DNA from: Myxococcus xanthus
GTDB taxonomy: Bacteria; Myxococcota; Myxococcia; Myxococcales; Myxococcaceae
DNA: 64,000 nt
Assembly (NCBI RefSeq): GCF_006402735.1
Contig: NZ_CP017174.1
Location: 3,723,001-3,787,000, forward strand
Direction: 5' to 3'
The position numbers and the translations under genes are program-made. The notes beneath the pieces are model-generated. The model ran no database searches. It saw only the letters and a list, made by a program, of their open reading frames with translations, and had not been told where the DNA came from. Shown in pieces: positions 18,703-29,872 of the stretch. The first letter of the stretch is position 1, and each line of letters starts with the position of its first letter.

Positions 18703-19260
18703 ATGTTCTTCGGCCTGCTGAGGAGACGAAAGAAGGAGCCGTCACGCTTGGCGGACCCGCTGGCTGCTTTCGACCAGCTCATCGAGAACCTGGAGCGCCA
18801 GGCCGCCGAGGTCCGCAAGTCCGCGGCCACGCTGCTGGCGCTCAAGGCGGACCTGGTGCGCGCGGAGGAGCGCTATGCGCGCCGGTTGCTGGAGCTCACC
18901 TCGCGGCGGGCCACCGCGAAGGAGCGCGGTGACGCCCGGGCGGTACGCGTGCTGGAGAAGGACCAGGCGCAGGCGGAGGACCTCCTGGCCAGCACGCGTG
19001 ATTCGCTGGAGCGGGCTGAGTCGGACGGGCGGTTGTTGCTGGAGGCCGCGAGCGAGCTGGGCGACCGCGTGGTGGAGCTGCGCCGCGAGCGGGAGAGCGC
19101 GTCCGCGCGGCTCACCGTGGGAGGGCTCGTCACCGAGGCCCTGCGCGAGCGCGTGGCCCGTTTCGACCAGGCGCTGGTGGTGGACGCGGCTCGGGATGAA
19201 ATCGAGCGAGCGCACGCGCTGGCGGACATCTACCGCGAGGAGAAGTCGCAGGAGGAATGA
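18703..19260 (+). CDS. Coiled-coil protein, PspA/IM30-like
   Basis: A 185-residue, almost wholly helical protein from ATG 18703. After a short basic N-terminus (FFGLLRRRKKEPSRLADPLAAFDQLI), which could bind membrane, the rest is heptad-patterned Leu/Ala/Arg/Glu. Length and character resemble PspA/Vipp1 (about 220 residues), but I see no diagnostic motif, so a generic coiled-coil protein is possible. It begins 16 bases after the VWA gene and probably shares its operon with the MoxR ATPase. It converges with the diadenylate cyclase gene eight bases away. Confidence 0.65.
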   Translation: MFFGLLRRRKKEPSRLADPLAAFDQLIENLERQAAEVRKSAATLLALKADLVRAEERYARRLLELTSRRATAKERGDARAVRVLEKDQAQAEDLLASTRDSLERAESDGRLLLEAASELGDRVVELRRERESASARLTVGGLVTEALRERVARFDQALVVDAARDEIERAHALADIYREEKSQEE

Positions 19261-19268
19261 GCGCGGCT

Positions 19269-20150
19269 TCAGGTCCGGCGCGCCGTCTGGTGCAGCTCCA
19301 GGACGATGTTGCCACCCTTGAAGAGCCGCACCGCGCCGGACGTCTGGCTCACGACCAGGGCGATGCAGCCCGTGGTGGACGTCATGCCAGCGGCGGCCGC
19401 GTGCCGCGCGCCCAACCCGAGCGGAATCTTCACGGCCTCATCCGCCGCGGACAGGTAGCGCCCCGCGGCCAGGACGACACCGTCCTCGCGGATGACGAAG
19501 GCACCGTCGAGCACGGAGAAGTTCTTGATGGCCTCGCGAATCTTCGGGTCGAGCACGTTCCGTTCCGCCTCGGAGAGGCCCTGGAACGGGTTGATGGTCA
19601 TCTGCCGGCTCTTCTCCAGCACGGTGTTGTGGGCGCCAATGGTGATGATGGTGCCAATGGGGTGGCCCTCGAAGCCTTCCTGGCCAATCTGCAGCGCCAG
19701 CTGGATGAGGGCGTCCACCACCTGGGAGTTGAACTCGTCGCCCAGCTTCACGCCTTCAATGGCGACGCGGTCATCGAGCGAGCCGCCGATGCGCATCTGC
19801 ATCAGCGTGTCCGGCGCGCGGCCCACCTTGCCCGTCATGCACAGGACCAGGTCACCTTCCTTGAAGGCTCCCTGGGACAGCGCGGACACGAGCGCCACTT
19901 TCACACGCTCGGTGCGGGAGTAGTCGTACGCGGGGATGACGAGCGCGCGGACCTTCTTGGCGAGGTGCTCCTCCGCCAGCTTGGGCATCGTGACGGCGTA
20001 GACGAGCTTCTTGCGAGCAGGCCGGCCGCGAAACTCTTCAGCGGGAATGGGCGTGTCGCAGATATAGAGGAAGTGATCGACTTCGTTCTTGCCGGCCAAC
20101 GAGAGAGCCGAGCGCAGGAACTCCCGATCAAACTTCGTGTTCTCGGTCAA
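19269..20150 (-). CDS. Diadenylate cyclase (DAC/DisA_N domain), c-di-AMP synthesis
   Basis: A 293-residue protein. The C-terminal half (about 150-285) is a DAC domain, which joins two ATP into c-di-AMP: EGHPIGTIITIG, NPFQG, the DGA motif at 215-217 and GLGARH ending at 250. The second active-site motif, RHR in DisA, is RHA here. The N-terminal 145 residues form an alpha/beta domain with no DNA-binding helix, coiled coil or membrane segment. The layout is therefore closer to archaeal DacZ-type enzymes than to DisA, CdaA or CdaS; that comparison is from memory. It is divergent from dksA. Confidence 0.85.
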   Translation of the reverse strand: MTENTKFDREFLRSALSLAGKNEVDHFLYICDTPIPAEEFRGRPARKKLVYAVTMPKLAEEHLAKKVRALVIPAYDYSRTERVKVALVSALSQGAFKEGDLVLCMTGKVGRAPDTLMQMRIGGSLDDRVAIEGVKLGDEFNSQVVDALIQLALQIGQEGFEGHPIGTIITIGAHNTVLEKSRQMTINPFQGLSEAERNVLDPKIREAIKNFSVLDGAFVIREDGVVLAAGRYLSAADEAVKIPLGLGARHAAAAGMTSTTGCIALVVSQTSGAVRLFKGGNIVLELHQTARRT

Positions 20151-20229
20151 ACGTCCCTCCCTTCACCCTCGGTCATACCCAGGTCAGCTTGACACTGGAA
20201 ACCGCATGAATAAAGCTTTCGGGCCCTTT

Positions 20230-20252
20230 TTTTGGGGTGCAGGGCCCCAAAA
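20230..20252. other. Hairpin in the leader region between the diadenylate cyclase gene and dksA
   Basis: An 8-bp perfect inverted repeat (TTTTGGGG / CCCCAAAA) around a seven-base loop lies 24 bases before the dksA start. It is preceded by a run of seven T. It could be a leader hairpin or an operator; the sequence does not decide. Confidence 0.35.
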
Positions 20253-20276
20253 CCTCGCTGAACTGGAGCGAAGGCT

Positions 20277-20639
20277 GTGAACCAGAAAGATCTCAAGCGT
20301 TACAAGAAGATGCTCGAGGACAGCAAGGCGAGCCTGCTCGAGAGCGCCAAGAAGACCCTGGTGGAGGAGTCCAGTTTCGACACGGACGACCTTCCCGATG
20401 AGATCGACCTGGCGTCTTCCGAGTATGCGCAGTCAATGGTCTTCCGTTTGCGGGACCGGGAGAAGTTCCTGTTGCAGAAGATCGAAAAGGCGCTGGTCCG
20501 CATCGAGGACGGCACCTTCGGTATCTGCGAGCGGTGCGAAGAGGACATCTCGCCCAAGCGCCTGGATGCGCGCCCGGTGACGACCCTTTGCATCCGCTGC
20601 AAGGAAGAGCAGGAGAAGAAGGAGAAGTCCTACGGCTAA
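20277..20639 (+). CDS. dksA: RNA polymerase-binding transcription factor DksA
   Basis: A 120-residue DksA/TraR family protein starting at GTG 20277 with GGAG about eight bases upstream. The coiled coil carries the diagnostic tip D-x-x-D-x-A (DEIDLA, near residue 42). The C-terminal zinc finger is CxxC-X17-CxxC: CERC and CIRC, all four Cys present. DksA enters the polymerase secondary channel and works with ppGpp to adjust promoter activity; the rel gene lies 4 kb downstream. At 120 residues it is shorter than E. coli DksA (151) because the N-terminal extension is short. A strong hairpin follows. Confidence 0.92.
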   Translation: MNQKDLKRYKKMLEDSKASLLESAKKTLVEESSFDTDDLPDEIDLASSEYAQSMVFRLRDREKFLLQKIEKALVRIEDGTFGICERCEEDISPKRLDARPVTTLCIRCKEEQEKKEKSYG

Positions 20640-20653
20640 GCGCCGAGGCAGTG

Positions 20654-20685
20654 AGGGCCGCGCGGGGGATACCCCGTGCGGCCCT
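20654..20685. terminator. Terminator hairpin between convergent dksA and an FHA gene
   Basis: A 14-bp stem (20654-20667 with 20672-20685, one G-T pair) has a four-base loop and is followed on the plus strand by TGGCATTTC. It lies just past the dksA stop and before the convergent FHA gene. The T-tract is weak, especially on the minus strand. Confidence 0.65.
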
Positions 20686-20692
20686 TGGCATT

Positions 20693-21460
20693 TCAGGCCG
20701 TGGGCGCTTGGATTTCCACGCGCAGCAGCTGACGGCCAATGAGGAAGTGGTCCCCGTTGTCCACGAAGGTGGGGCCCGACAGGCGGATGAAGGTGCCGTT
20801 GGACGAGCCCACGTCCCGGACCTGCAGCCGGTCCTGCCGCACCTGCAGCACGGCGTGCCGCCCGGACACGAAGCCGTCCGTGGGGAAGGTGAGGTCGCCT
20901 TGCTCGCGGCCCAGGAGATTGTCGCCTTCGCGCAGGGGGAAGGCGCCGCCTCGCAGGCCTCCCTCCAGCAGTTGCACCAGCCGCAGCCGGTAGCCGGGAT
21001 CCGGTGAACCCCAGACCTGGGTTCCGCCCGGTCCGGTGGCCGCGGTGGGAATGGGCTCCAGCACCAGCCGCTGGCGTCCCAGTCGCAGCTCGCCGCCAGG
21101 GGACAGCTCTCGCTCCTGGCGCAGGCGGACGAAGACGCCGTTGGCGCCGCCTACGTCCTCCACGGCCAGCCGGATGCCGGAGAAGAAGAACCGGACCTGG
21201 AGCGGCATGATGAAGGGGTCGTCCGTGAGCGAGATGTCCGCCTGCTGGCCGCAGGTGAGGGTGTCGCGCTGCATGCGGACGACGGACTCGGGGCCGCCAT
21301 CGGCGCGCACCACGCGGATGGAGACCTGCGGGCGCGAAGCGACGCTGGCGACGGCCATCACCATTGTTCCGGAGCGCAGCGGCGAGCCGCACGCCCGGCA
21401 GACGGAGGCGTCCCGAGGGTTTTCGGTGTCACAGCGGGGGCAGTATTCCATCGCGTCCAT
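20693..21460 (-). CDS. Zinc-ribbon double-FHA domain protein
   Basis: A 255-residue cytosolic protein. The N-terminus is a short zinc ribbon, CPRC-X10-CRACG. Two forkhead-associated (FHA) domains follow. The first (about 46-130) is degenerate: it lacks the GR and SxxH residues but keeps a terminal GGANGVFV. The second (about 155-250) is canonical, with LLGREQGD, SGRHA and DVGSSNGTFIRL. FHA domains read phosphothreonine, so its natural partner is a Ser/Thr kinase; one is encoded divergently 120 bases away with the same zinc-ribbon module. A second in-frame ATG at 21451 is an alternative start. Confidence 0.85.
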   Translation of the reverse strand: MDAMEYCPRCDTENPRDASVCRACGSPLRSGTMVMAVASVASRPQVSIRVVRADGGPESVVRMQRDTLTCGQQADISLTDDPFIMPLQVRFFFSGIRLAVEDVGGANGVFVRLRQERELSPGGELRLGRQRLVLEPIPTAATGPGGTQVWGSPDPGYRLRLVQLLEGGLRGGAFPLREGDNLLGREQGDLTFPTDGFVSGRHAVLQVRQDRLQVRDVGSSNGTFIRLSGPTFVDNGDHFLIGRQLLRVEIQAPTA

Positions 21461-21580
21461 GGAGGGCTAGGGGTTTTACCAGGGCCGGGGGCCGGTTGCT
21501 CGACTTGCGTTGCACGCGGCTTGCCCCCCACCCGAGCGGCGTGATGAAGTCGGTGTCCCACCCCTTTGGGGATCGTTTCC

Positions 21581-23296
<1,716 letters not shown>

Positions 23297-23399
23297 CGGG
23301 TGAGCCCCGAGGGGCGGTGTCGGCCTGCCGCCCTGGGGCACGAAGCTTCATGGCTTCAGGGCACCGGGGCGTATGCCCCACGGCACAGCCTGCCCCGCG

Positions 23400-24515
23400 T
23401 CAGCCCAGCGTCTCCACCTGAAGCACGTGCTGTCCCAGGCGGACGCGGTCTCCCGGACGCAGCGGACGCTCGACGCCGCTCGCGAGGCGCACATAGGTGC
23501 CCAGGCCTCCGGACAAGTCCCTCAGCAGGGCACCGGTGGGCGTGGGGGACAGCTCGCAGTGGCGGCCCGCGAGGCCCTCGTCGCCGGGGAAGCTCAAGTC
23601 ACAGTGGGCCAGTCCGATGGTGAGCAGCGGCGCCGCCGTCATCACCGCGCGTCCCGCCCGGCCACCGACGAGCATCTCCTCCACACCATAGACGGCCTGC
23701 CCCAGTGGCACCGGGGCGCCATAGATGACGGGTCGTCCCGTCACGGGGGGCTGGGGCTCCAGTCGGCCCGTGAAACGGAACAGCCGCTGGCCCGCGCTGA
23801 AGAGGGTGCGCGGGGTGAGGGCTTCCGTGCCCCCAACAGTGACGAAGACGCCCGAGGCGCTGGACTCGTCCCGCACGTACAGCGCGCCATCCTTCACCAG
23901 GAAGGTGGCGTGTAGGGGCGACACGAAGGCGTCGTCCGCGAAGAGGATGGCGCCGCGCTGGCGGCCCACGACGCACCCGGTGACAGGCAGCTTGTAGCGC
24001 TGACCCCGGGCGGAGCCCGCGATGACCGCGAGCCCGAACCGGGAGGCGGCCGGAGGGGCAGGGCGGGGCGCCGTGGTGGCCGCGCCGGCCCGGCCGGGCA
24101 TCGCGCTGTCCGGAACCGGCGGGGGCGGACGGGTGGTGGCCGGGCCTGACGCGCCGCCCGTGCGGGCCATGATGCCCGGGGGCGCCGTGGGGGTGCGCTG
24201 CTGCGGCGGCCGTTCCACTGTCAGGCCCGCGGCGGTGGGGGGCGGCGTCCGGGCAGAGGGGCGCAGGCCCGGCGGAATGGCGCTGGGAGCGGGCGGAACC
24301 ACCGGCTCCGCCACCTTGCCGCCGGGGAAATTGGACACCGCGACCGGCCGGCTGCCGGTCGGCGTACCCGGCCGGGCGACGGCCAGGGGCGGCTTCGTGG
24401 CGGCGGGTTCGCCGAGCGCCTGGCCGCAGAGCACACATGCAGCCGCGCGAGGTGAGTTGTACCCGTCACAGTTCGGGCAGACCACGGCGAGGGAGGACAG
24501 CAGGAGCTGTGACAT
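23400..24515 (-). CDS. Zinc-ribbon double-FHA domain protein with Pro-rich linker
   Basis: A 371-residue protein from the ATG at 24515. It begins with a zinc ribbon, CPNC-X10-CVLCG, then a Pro/Ala-rich linker of about 110 residues, then two FHA domains. The first FHA (about 160-245) shows VVGRQRGA, SPLHA and a terminal ASGVFV; the second (about 275-370) keeps GRHCEL and a 'LSGGLGTYVRL' end. The plan is the same as that of the FHA gene at 20.7 kb, so the two are probably paralogues. Its 3' end faces the kinase gene, and its 5' end is divergent from relA. There is no membrane helix. Confidence 0.82.
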   Translation of the reverse strand: MSQLLLSSLAVVCPNCDGYNSPRAAACVLCGQALGEPAATKPPLAVARPGTPTGSRPVAVSNFPGGKVAEPVVPPAPSAIPPGLRPSARTPPPTAAGLTVERPPQQRTPTAPPGIMARTGGASGPATTRPPPPVPDSAMPGRAGAATTAPRPAPPAASRFGLAVIAGSARGQRYKLPVTGCVVGRQRGAILFADDAFVSPLHATFLVKDGALYVRDESSASGVFVTVGGTEALTPRTLFSAGQRLFRFTGRLEPQPPVTGRPVIYGAPVPLGQAVYGVEEMLVGGRAGRAVMTAAPLLTIGLAHCDLSFPGDEGLAGRHCELSPTPTGALLRDLSGGLGTYVRLASGVERPLRPGDRVRLGQHVLQVETLG

Positions 24516-24609
24516 GAGCGGAGGCGAATCTACGGGGCCGTAAAACACCGGGTCAACGAAAGCGAACGCACCAACTGGGGTGTCCCAGAGGGAGGTGACG
24601 TCCAGGTGT

Positions 24610-24647
24610 GGGGCAACGTTGCCCCTCCGTTGGTGCAAAGTTACGAT
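24610..24647 (+). promoter_or_regulatory. Predicted relA promoter overlapped by a 16-bp perfect palindrome
   Basis: A perfect palindrome, GGGGCAACGTTGCCCC, occupies 24610-24625. Its right half supplies a -35-like TTGCCC (24619-24624), followed after 17 bases by TACGAT (24642-24647). The predicted start, about 24654, leaves a leader of only some seven bases before ATG 24661, which has no ribosome-binding site. The palindrome is well placed to be a repressor operator. Confidence 0.5.
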
Positions 24648-24660
24648 TGCTCCTCATTCG

Positions 24661-26883
24661 ATGATTCGCCTGAACGACATCCTCCAACGGGTTTCCCAGT
24701 ACCACCCCGACCCCGACCTGGACATCATCAAGAAGGCCTACGTCTATTCGGCCAAGGTCCATCAGGGTCAACTTCGGAAGTCAGGCGAGCCCTACCTCGT
24801 CCACCCGCTCGAGGTCGCCGGCATCCTGGGCGAGCTCAAGCTGGACGAGGCGTCCATCGTCACCGGACTCCTTCACGACACCATTGAGGACACGCTGGCC
24901 ACCGCGGAGGAGCTGACCGAGCTCTTCGGTTCGGAAGTGGCCAATCTGGTGGACGGCGTCACCAAGCTGTCCAAGTTCTCCGCATCCGCCAGCCTGTCGC
25001 AGGAGGAGAAGCAGGCGGAGAACTTCCGGAAGATGATCATCGCGATGGCGCAGGACATCCGCGTCATCCTGGTGAAGCTGGCGGACCGCACGCACAACAT
25101 GCGGACGTTGGATCACATGTCGGAGGAGAAGCAGGCCCGCATCGCGCAGGAGACGCTGGACATCTACGCGCCGCTGGCCAACCGGCTCGGTATCTCCTGG
25201 ATCAAGACGGAGCTGGAGGACCTGAGCTTCCGCTACGTCAAACCGCAGGAGTTCTTCGCGCTCCAGGAGAAGCTGAACAAGCGCAAGAAGGAGCGGGAGA
25301 AGTACATCGAGGACACGTGCGACCTCATCCGCTCCAAGCTGGCCGAGCGCGGGCTGAAGGGCGAGGTGAGCGGCCGCTTCAAGCACGTCTACAGCATCTA
25401 CAAGAAGATCAAGTCACAGGGCATCGACTTCGATCAGATCCACGACATCATCGCCTTTCGCATCATCGCGCCCACCGCGCCCTCCTGTTACGAGGCGCTC
25501 GGTCTGGTGCACGAGATGTGGAAGCCGGTGCCGGGGCGCTTCAAGGACTTCATCGCGATTCCGAAGCCCAACATGTACCAGTCGCTGCATACGACCATCA
25601 TCGGTCCGCTCAGCGAGCGCGTGGAGGTGCAGATCCGCACCTCGGAGATGCACAAGATCGCCGAGGAAGGTATCGCCGCGCACTGGAAGTACAAGGAGGG
25701 CAAGGCCGTCATCTCCAAGGATGACGAGAAGTTCGCCTGGCTGCGGCAGCTGATGGAGTGGCAGCAGGACCTGAAGGACCCGAAGGAGTTCCTGGAGACG
25801 GTAAAGGTGGACCTCTTCACCGACGAGGTCTTCGTCTTCACGCCCAAGGGCGACGTGCGCTCGCTGCCTCGCGGCGCCACGCCGGTGGACTTCGCCTACG
25901 CCATCCATTCGGACGTGGGCAACCGGTGCGTGGGCGCCAAGGTGAACGGGAAGATCGTCCCGCTCCGCTACAAGATGAAGAACGGGGACACGGTGGAGGT
26001 GCTCACCAGCCCCCAGCAGCACCCGTCCAAGGACTGGCTCACCTTCGTCAAGACGAGCCGGGCGCAGCAGCGCATCCGCGGCTTCATCAAGCAGCAGCAG
26101 CGGGAGAAGAGCCTGCAACTGGGACGCGAGCTGGCGGACCGCGAGCTCAAGCGCTTCCAGCTCAACTTCAACCGGTTGCTCAAGTCCGGCGAGATGAAGA
26201 AGGCCGCCGTGGACCTGGGCTTCCGCGTGGAAGACGACATGCTGGTGGCCATTGGCTACGGCAAGGTGACGCCGCAGCAGCTGTCGCACCGGCTCGTCCC
26301 TCAGGAGAAGCTCAACGCCGCGGAGGCGGGGACTCGCGGGGACGCCAACACCGCCGTCTCGGCGTCCTCCGGTGGAACGGGCAACTCGGTGCTGCCGGGC
26401 CTGTCCCGCGTCACCGACCTGGCGAAGCGGCTGGTGGGCCGCAGCAACCGCAGCGGCGTGCAGATTGGCGGCGTGGACGATGTCCTCGTGCGCTTCGGGC
26501 GGTGTTGCAACCCCGTCCCCGGAGATCCCATCGCTGGCTTCATCACCCGGGGACGGGGCGTCACGGTTCACACGGTCGGCTGTGAAAAGGCGCTGGCAAC
26601 GGATCCCGAGCGGCGCGTGGACGTGTCGTGGGACGTCCGGGGCGACTTCAAGCGCCCCGTCACCTTGCGCATCCTCACCGCGGACCGGCCGGGCCTGCTG
26701 GCGGACATCACCAACACCTTCTCCAAGAAGGGCGTCAACATCTCCCAGGCCAACTGCCGGGCCACCGGAGATGACCGGGCGGTGAACACTTTCGAGGTCA
26801 TCATCTCCGACCTCAAGCAGCTCACCGACCTGATGCGAACCATCGAGCGGCTTCAGGGCGTCTACTCGGTCGAGCGCATCTAA
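24661..26883 (+). CDS. relA: Bifunctional (p)ppGpp synthetase/hydrolase (Rel)
   Basis: A 740-residue long RSH protein that makes and degrades the stringent-response alarmone. In order: HD hydrolase domain (about 20-180, with LLHDTIEDT and KLADRTHNMRT), synthetase domain (about 230-345, with RFKDFIAIPK and YQSLHT), TGS domain (about 385-450, DEVFVFTPKGDV), a helical/zinc-finger region, and a C-terminal ACT domain (about 665-740). The RFKD motif is the form seen in bifunctional enzymes rather than in synthetase-only RelA, and the HD residues are intact. M. xanthus relA is known to be needed to start starvation-induced development. An in-frame ATG at 24580 is rejected because homology begins at 24661. 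Confidence 0.95.
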   Translation: MIRLNDILQRVSQYHPDPDLDIIKKAYVYSAKVHQGQLRKSGEPYLVHPLEVAGILGELKLDEASIVTGLLHDTIEDTLATAEELTELFGSEVANLVDGVTKLSKFSASASLSQEEKQAENFRKMIIAMAQDIRVILVKLADRTHNMRTLDHMSEEKQARIAQETLDIYAPLANRLGISWIKTELEDLSFRYVKPQEFFALQEKLNKRKKEREKYIEDTCDLIRSKLAERGLKGEVSGRFKHVYSIYKKIKSQGIDFDQIHDIIAFRIIAPTAPSCYEALGLVHEMWKPVPGRFKDFIAIPKPNMYQSLHTTIIGPLSERVEVQIRTSEMHKIAEEGIAAHWKYKEGKAVISKDDEKFAWLRQLMEWQQDLKDPKEFLETVKVDLFTDEVFVFTPKGDVRSLPRGATPVDFAYAIHSDVGNRCVGAKVNGKIVPLRYKMKNGDTVEVLTSPQQHPSKDWLTFVKTSRAQQRIRGFIKQQQREKSLQLGRELADRELKRFQLNFNRLLKSGEMKKAAVDLGFRVEDDMLVAIGYGKVTPQQLSHRLVPQEKLNAAEAGTRGDANTAVSASSGGTGNSVLPGLSRVTDLAKRLVGRSNRSGVQIGGVDDVLVRFGRCCNPVPGDPIAGFITRGRGVTVHTVGCEKALATDPERRVDVSWDVRGDFKRPVTLRILTADRPGLLADITNTFSKKGVNISQANCRATGDDRAVNTFEVIISDLKQLTDLMRTIERLQGVYSVERI

Positions 26884-26962
26884 CCGCCTTCGTCTTTCGT
26901 GGTAGAGCGCCCGGAAACCCCGGCGGCCCGATTCGGGCCGCTCTCACCCCGAGGTGCGCCGC

Positions 26963-27349
26963 ATGGCTCGCAAGGCAATCCATTCCGACCAGGCCCCCAA
27001 GGCCATTGGCCCGTATTCCCAGGCGGTGCAGGTGGACGCCGGGAAGATGACCTTCCTCTCCGGTCAGATTCCCCTCGACCCCGCCACCATGGAGATGGTG
27101 CAGGGCGACGTCGTCGCGCAGGCGGAGCGGGTGATGGAGAATCTGAAGGCCGTGCTCGCCGCCAGCGGGCTGGACTTCTCCCACGTCGTACGCTGCACCA
27201 TCTTCCTCATCGATTTGGGCGACTTCGCCCGGGTGAACGAAGTCTACGGCCGCTACTTCACCGGCGCGCCGCCGGCCCGCGCCACCGTGCAGGTGTCCGC
27301 GCTGCCGCGTGGCTCCAAGGTGGAGATTGACGCCATCGCCGTCTCCTGA
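26963..27349 (+). CDS. RidA family enamine/imine deaminase
   Basis: A 128-residue protein of the RidA/YjgF/UK114 family, which hydrolyses reactive enamine/imine intermediates from PLP enzymes. Start ATG 26963 follows GAGG with a nine-base gap; a GTG at 26954 is an alternative. Visible hallmarks are 'APKAIGPYSQAV' near the N-terminus, LSGQIPLDP, and the C-terminal 'PPARATVQVSALPRGSKVEIDAIA' with the Arg expected to bind the substrate carboxylate. A trimeric cytosolic protein is expected. It follows relA by 80 bases in the same direction. A bidirectional hairpin terminator follows. Confidence 0.92.
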   Translation: MARKAIHSDQAPKAIGPYSQAVQVDAGKMTFLSGQIPLDPATMEMVQGDVVAQAERVMENLKAVLAASGLDFSHVVRCTIFLIDLGDFARVNEVYGRYFTGAPPARATVQVSALPRGSKVEIDAIAVS

Positions 27350-27368
27350 AGCAAGGGCTGGAAAGACG

Positions 27369-27402
27369 AAGGCCGCCGGACTCAGAGGAGTCCGACGGCC
27401 TT
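27369..27402. terminator. Bidirectional terminator between convergent RidA and DsbA-like genes
   Basis: A 15-bp stem (27369-27383 with 27388-27402, one C-A mismatch) around an AGAG loop. The plus strand continues CTTTGTC; read leftward the arm ends in CTTCGTCTTTCC. It separates two converging genes. Confidence 0.75.
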
Positions 27403-27435
27403 TGTCGCGTCAGGGCACCAGGGCCCCAGCGGGAA

Positions 27436-29415
<1,980 letters not shown>

Positions 29416-29611
29416 GAGTGGGTCTTGCTCCTTCGCCATGGGGCCGGCATTGTGGGCCCGAGCGGGTTTTCAACGAGGGCAGAGGGCGGCGGTCTTAACA
29501 GAGGGAATTCCAGACGCGCAAGCAAGCCGCTCTGGCCTTCCAGGGAGCCGCGCCCCCTCAGGGGCCCCAAAACTTGGGAGACTTCGGAAAAATTCCGTCA
29601 GAGTCTCGATC

Positions 29612-29842
29612 ATGGACGCCGCCGTGCGCATCGACACTCGGGGGGCCTTGTGTCCCATGCCCATCCTGGAACTCGCCAAGGCCATGAGAGCCCTGGCGCC
29701 AGGGACGCTCGTGGAGCTCGTCTCCACGGATCGCGGGTTGGAGGCGGACCTTCCCGCATGGTGCGAGGCTACGGGGAATCCACTGGTCCGCATGGAGCGC
29801 CGGGAGACCCTCTACGTGGGCTGGGTGCGCAAGGCGGGGTGA
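29612..29842 (+). CDS. TusA/SirA family sulfurtransferase-like protein
   Basis: A 76-residue protein of the TusA (YhhP/SirA) family. The signature CPMP (residues 14-17 in RGALCPMPILELAKAM) supplies the sulfur-carrying Cys, and the two-helix, four-strand fold ends at 'YVGWVRK'. Members relay sulfur in tRNA thiolation, molybdenum cofactor synthesis or sulfur oxidation. No tusBCDE or cysteine desulfurase gene is adjacent, so the pathway is open. ATG 29612 was chosen because the family match starts there. A small inverted repeat (CGGAA-AAA-TTCCG, 29585-29597) lies just upstream. Confidence 0.87.
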   Translation: MDAAVRIDTRGALCPMPILELAKAMRALAPGTLVELVSTDRGLEADLPAWCEATGNPLVRMERRETLYVGWVRKAG

Positions 29843-29872
29843 GCCGCCTGCCGCCACAGCCCACGCCTTGCT

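Noticed and set aside
23366-23379. GGGGC-GTAT-GCCCC hairpin as a terminator between convergent kinase and FHA genes
   Set aside because: The stem is only 5 bp and no T-run follows on either strand.
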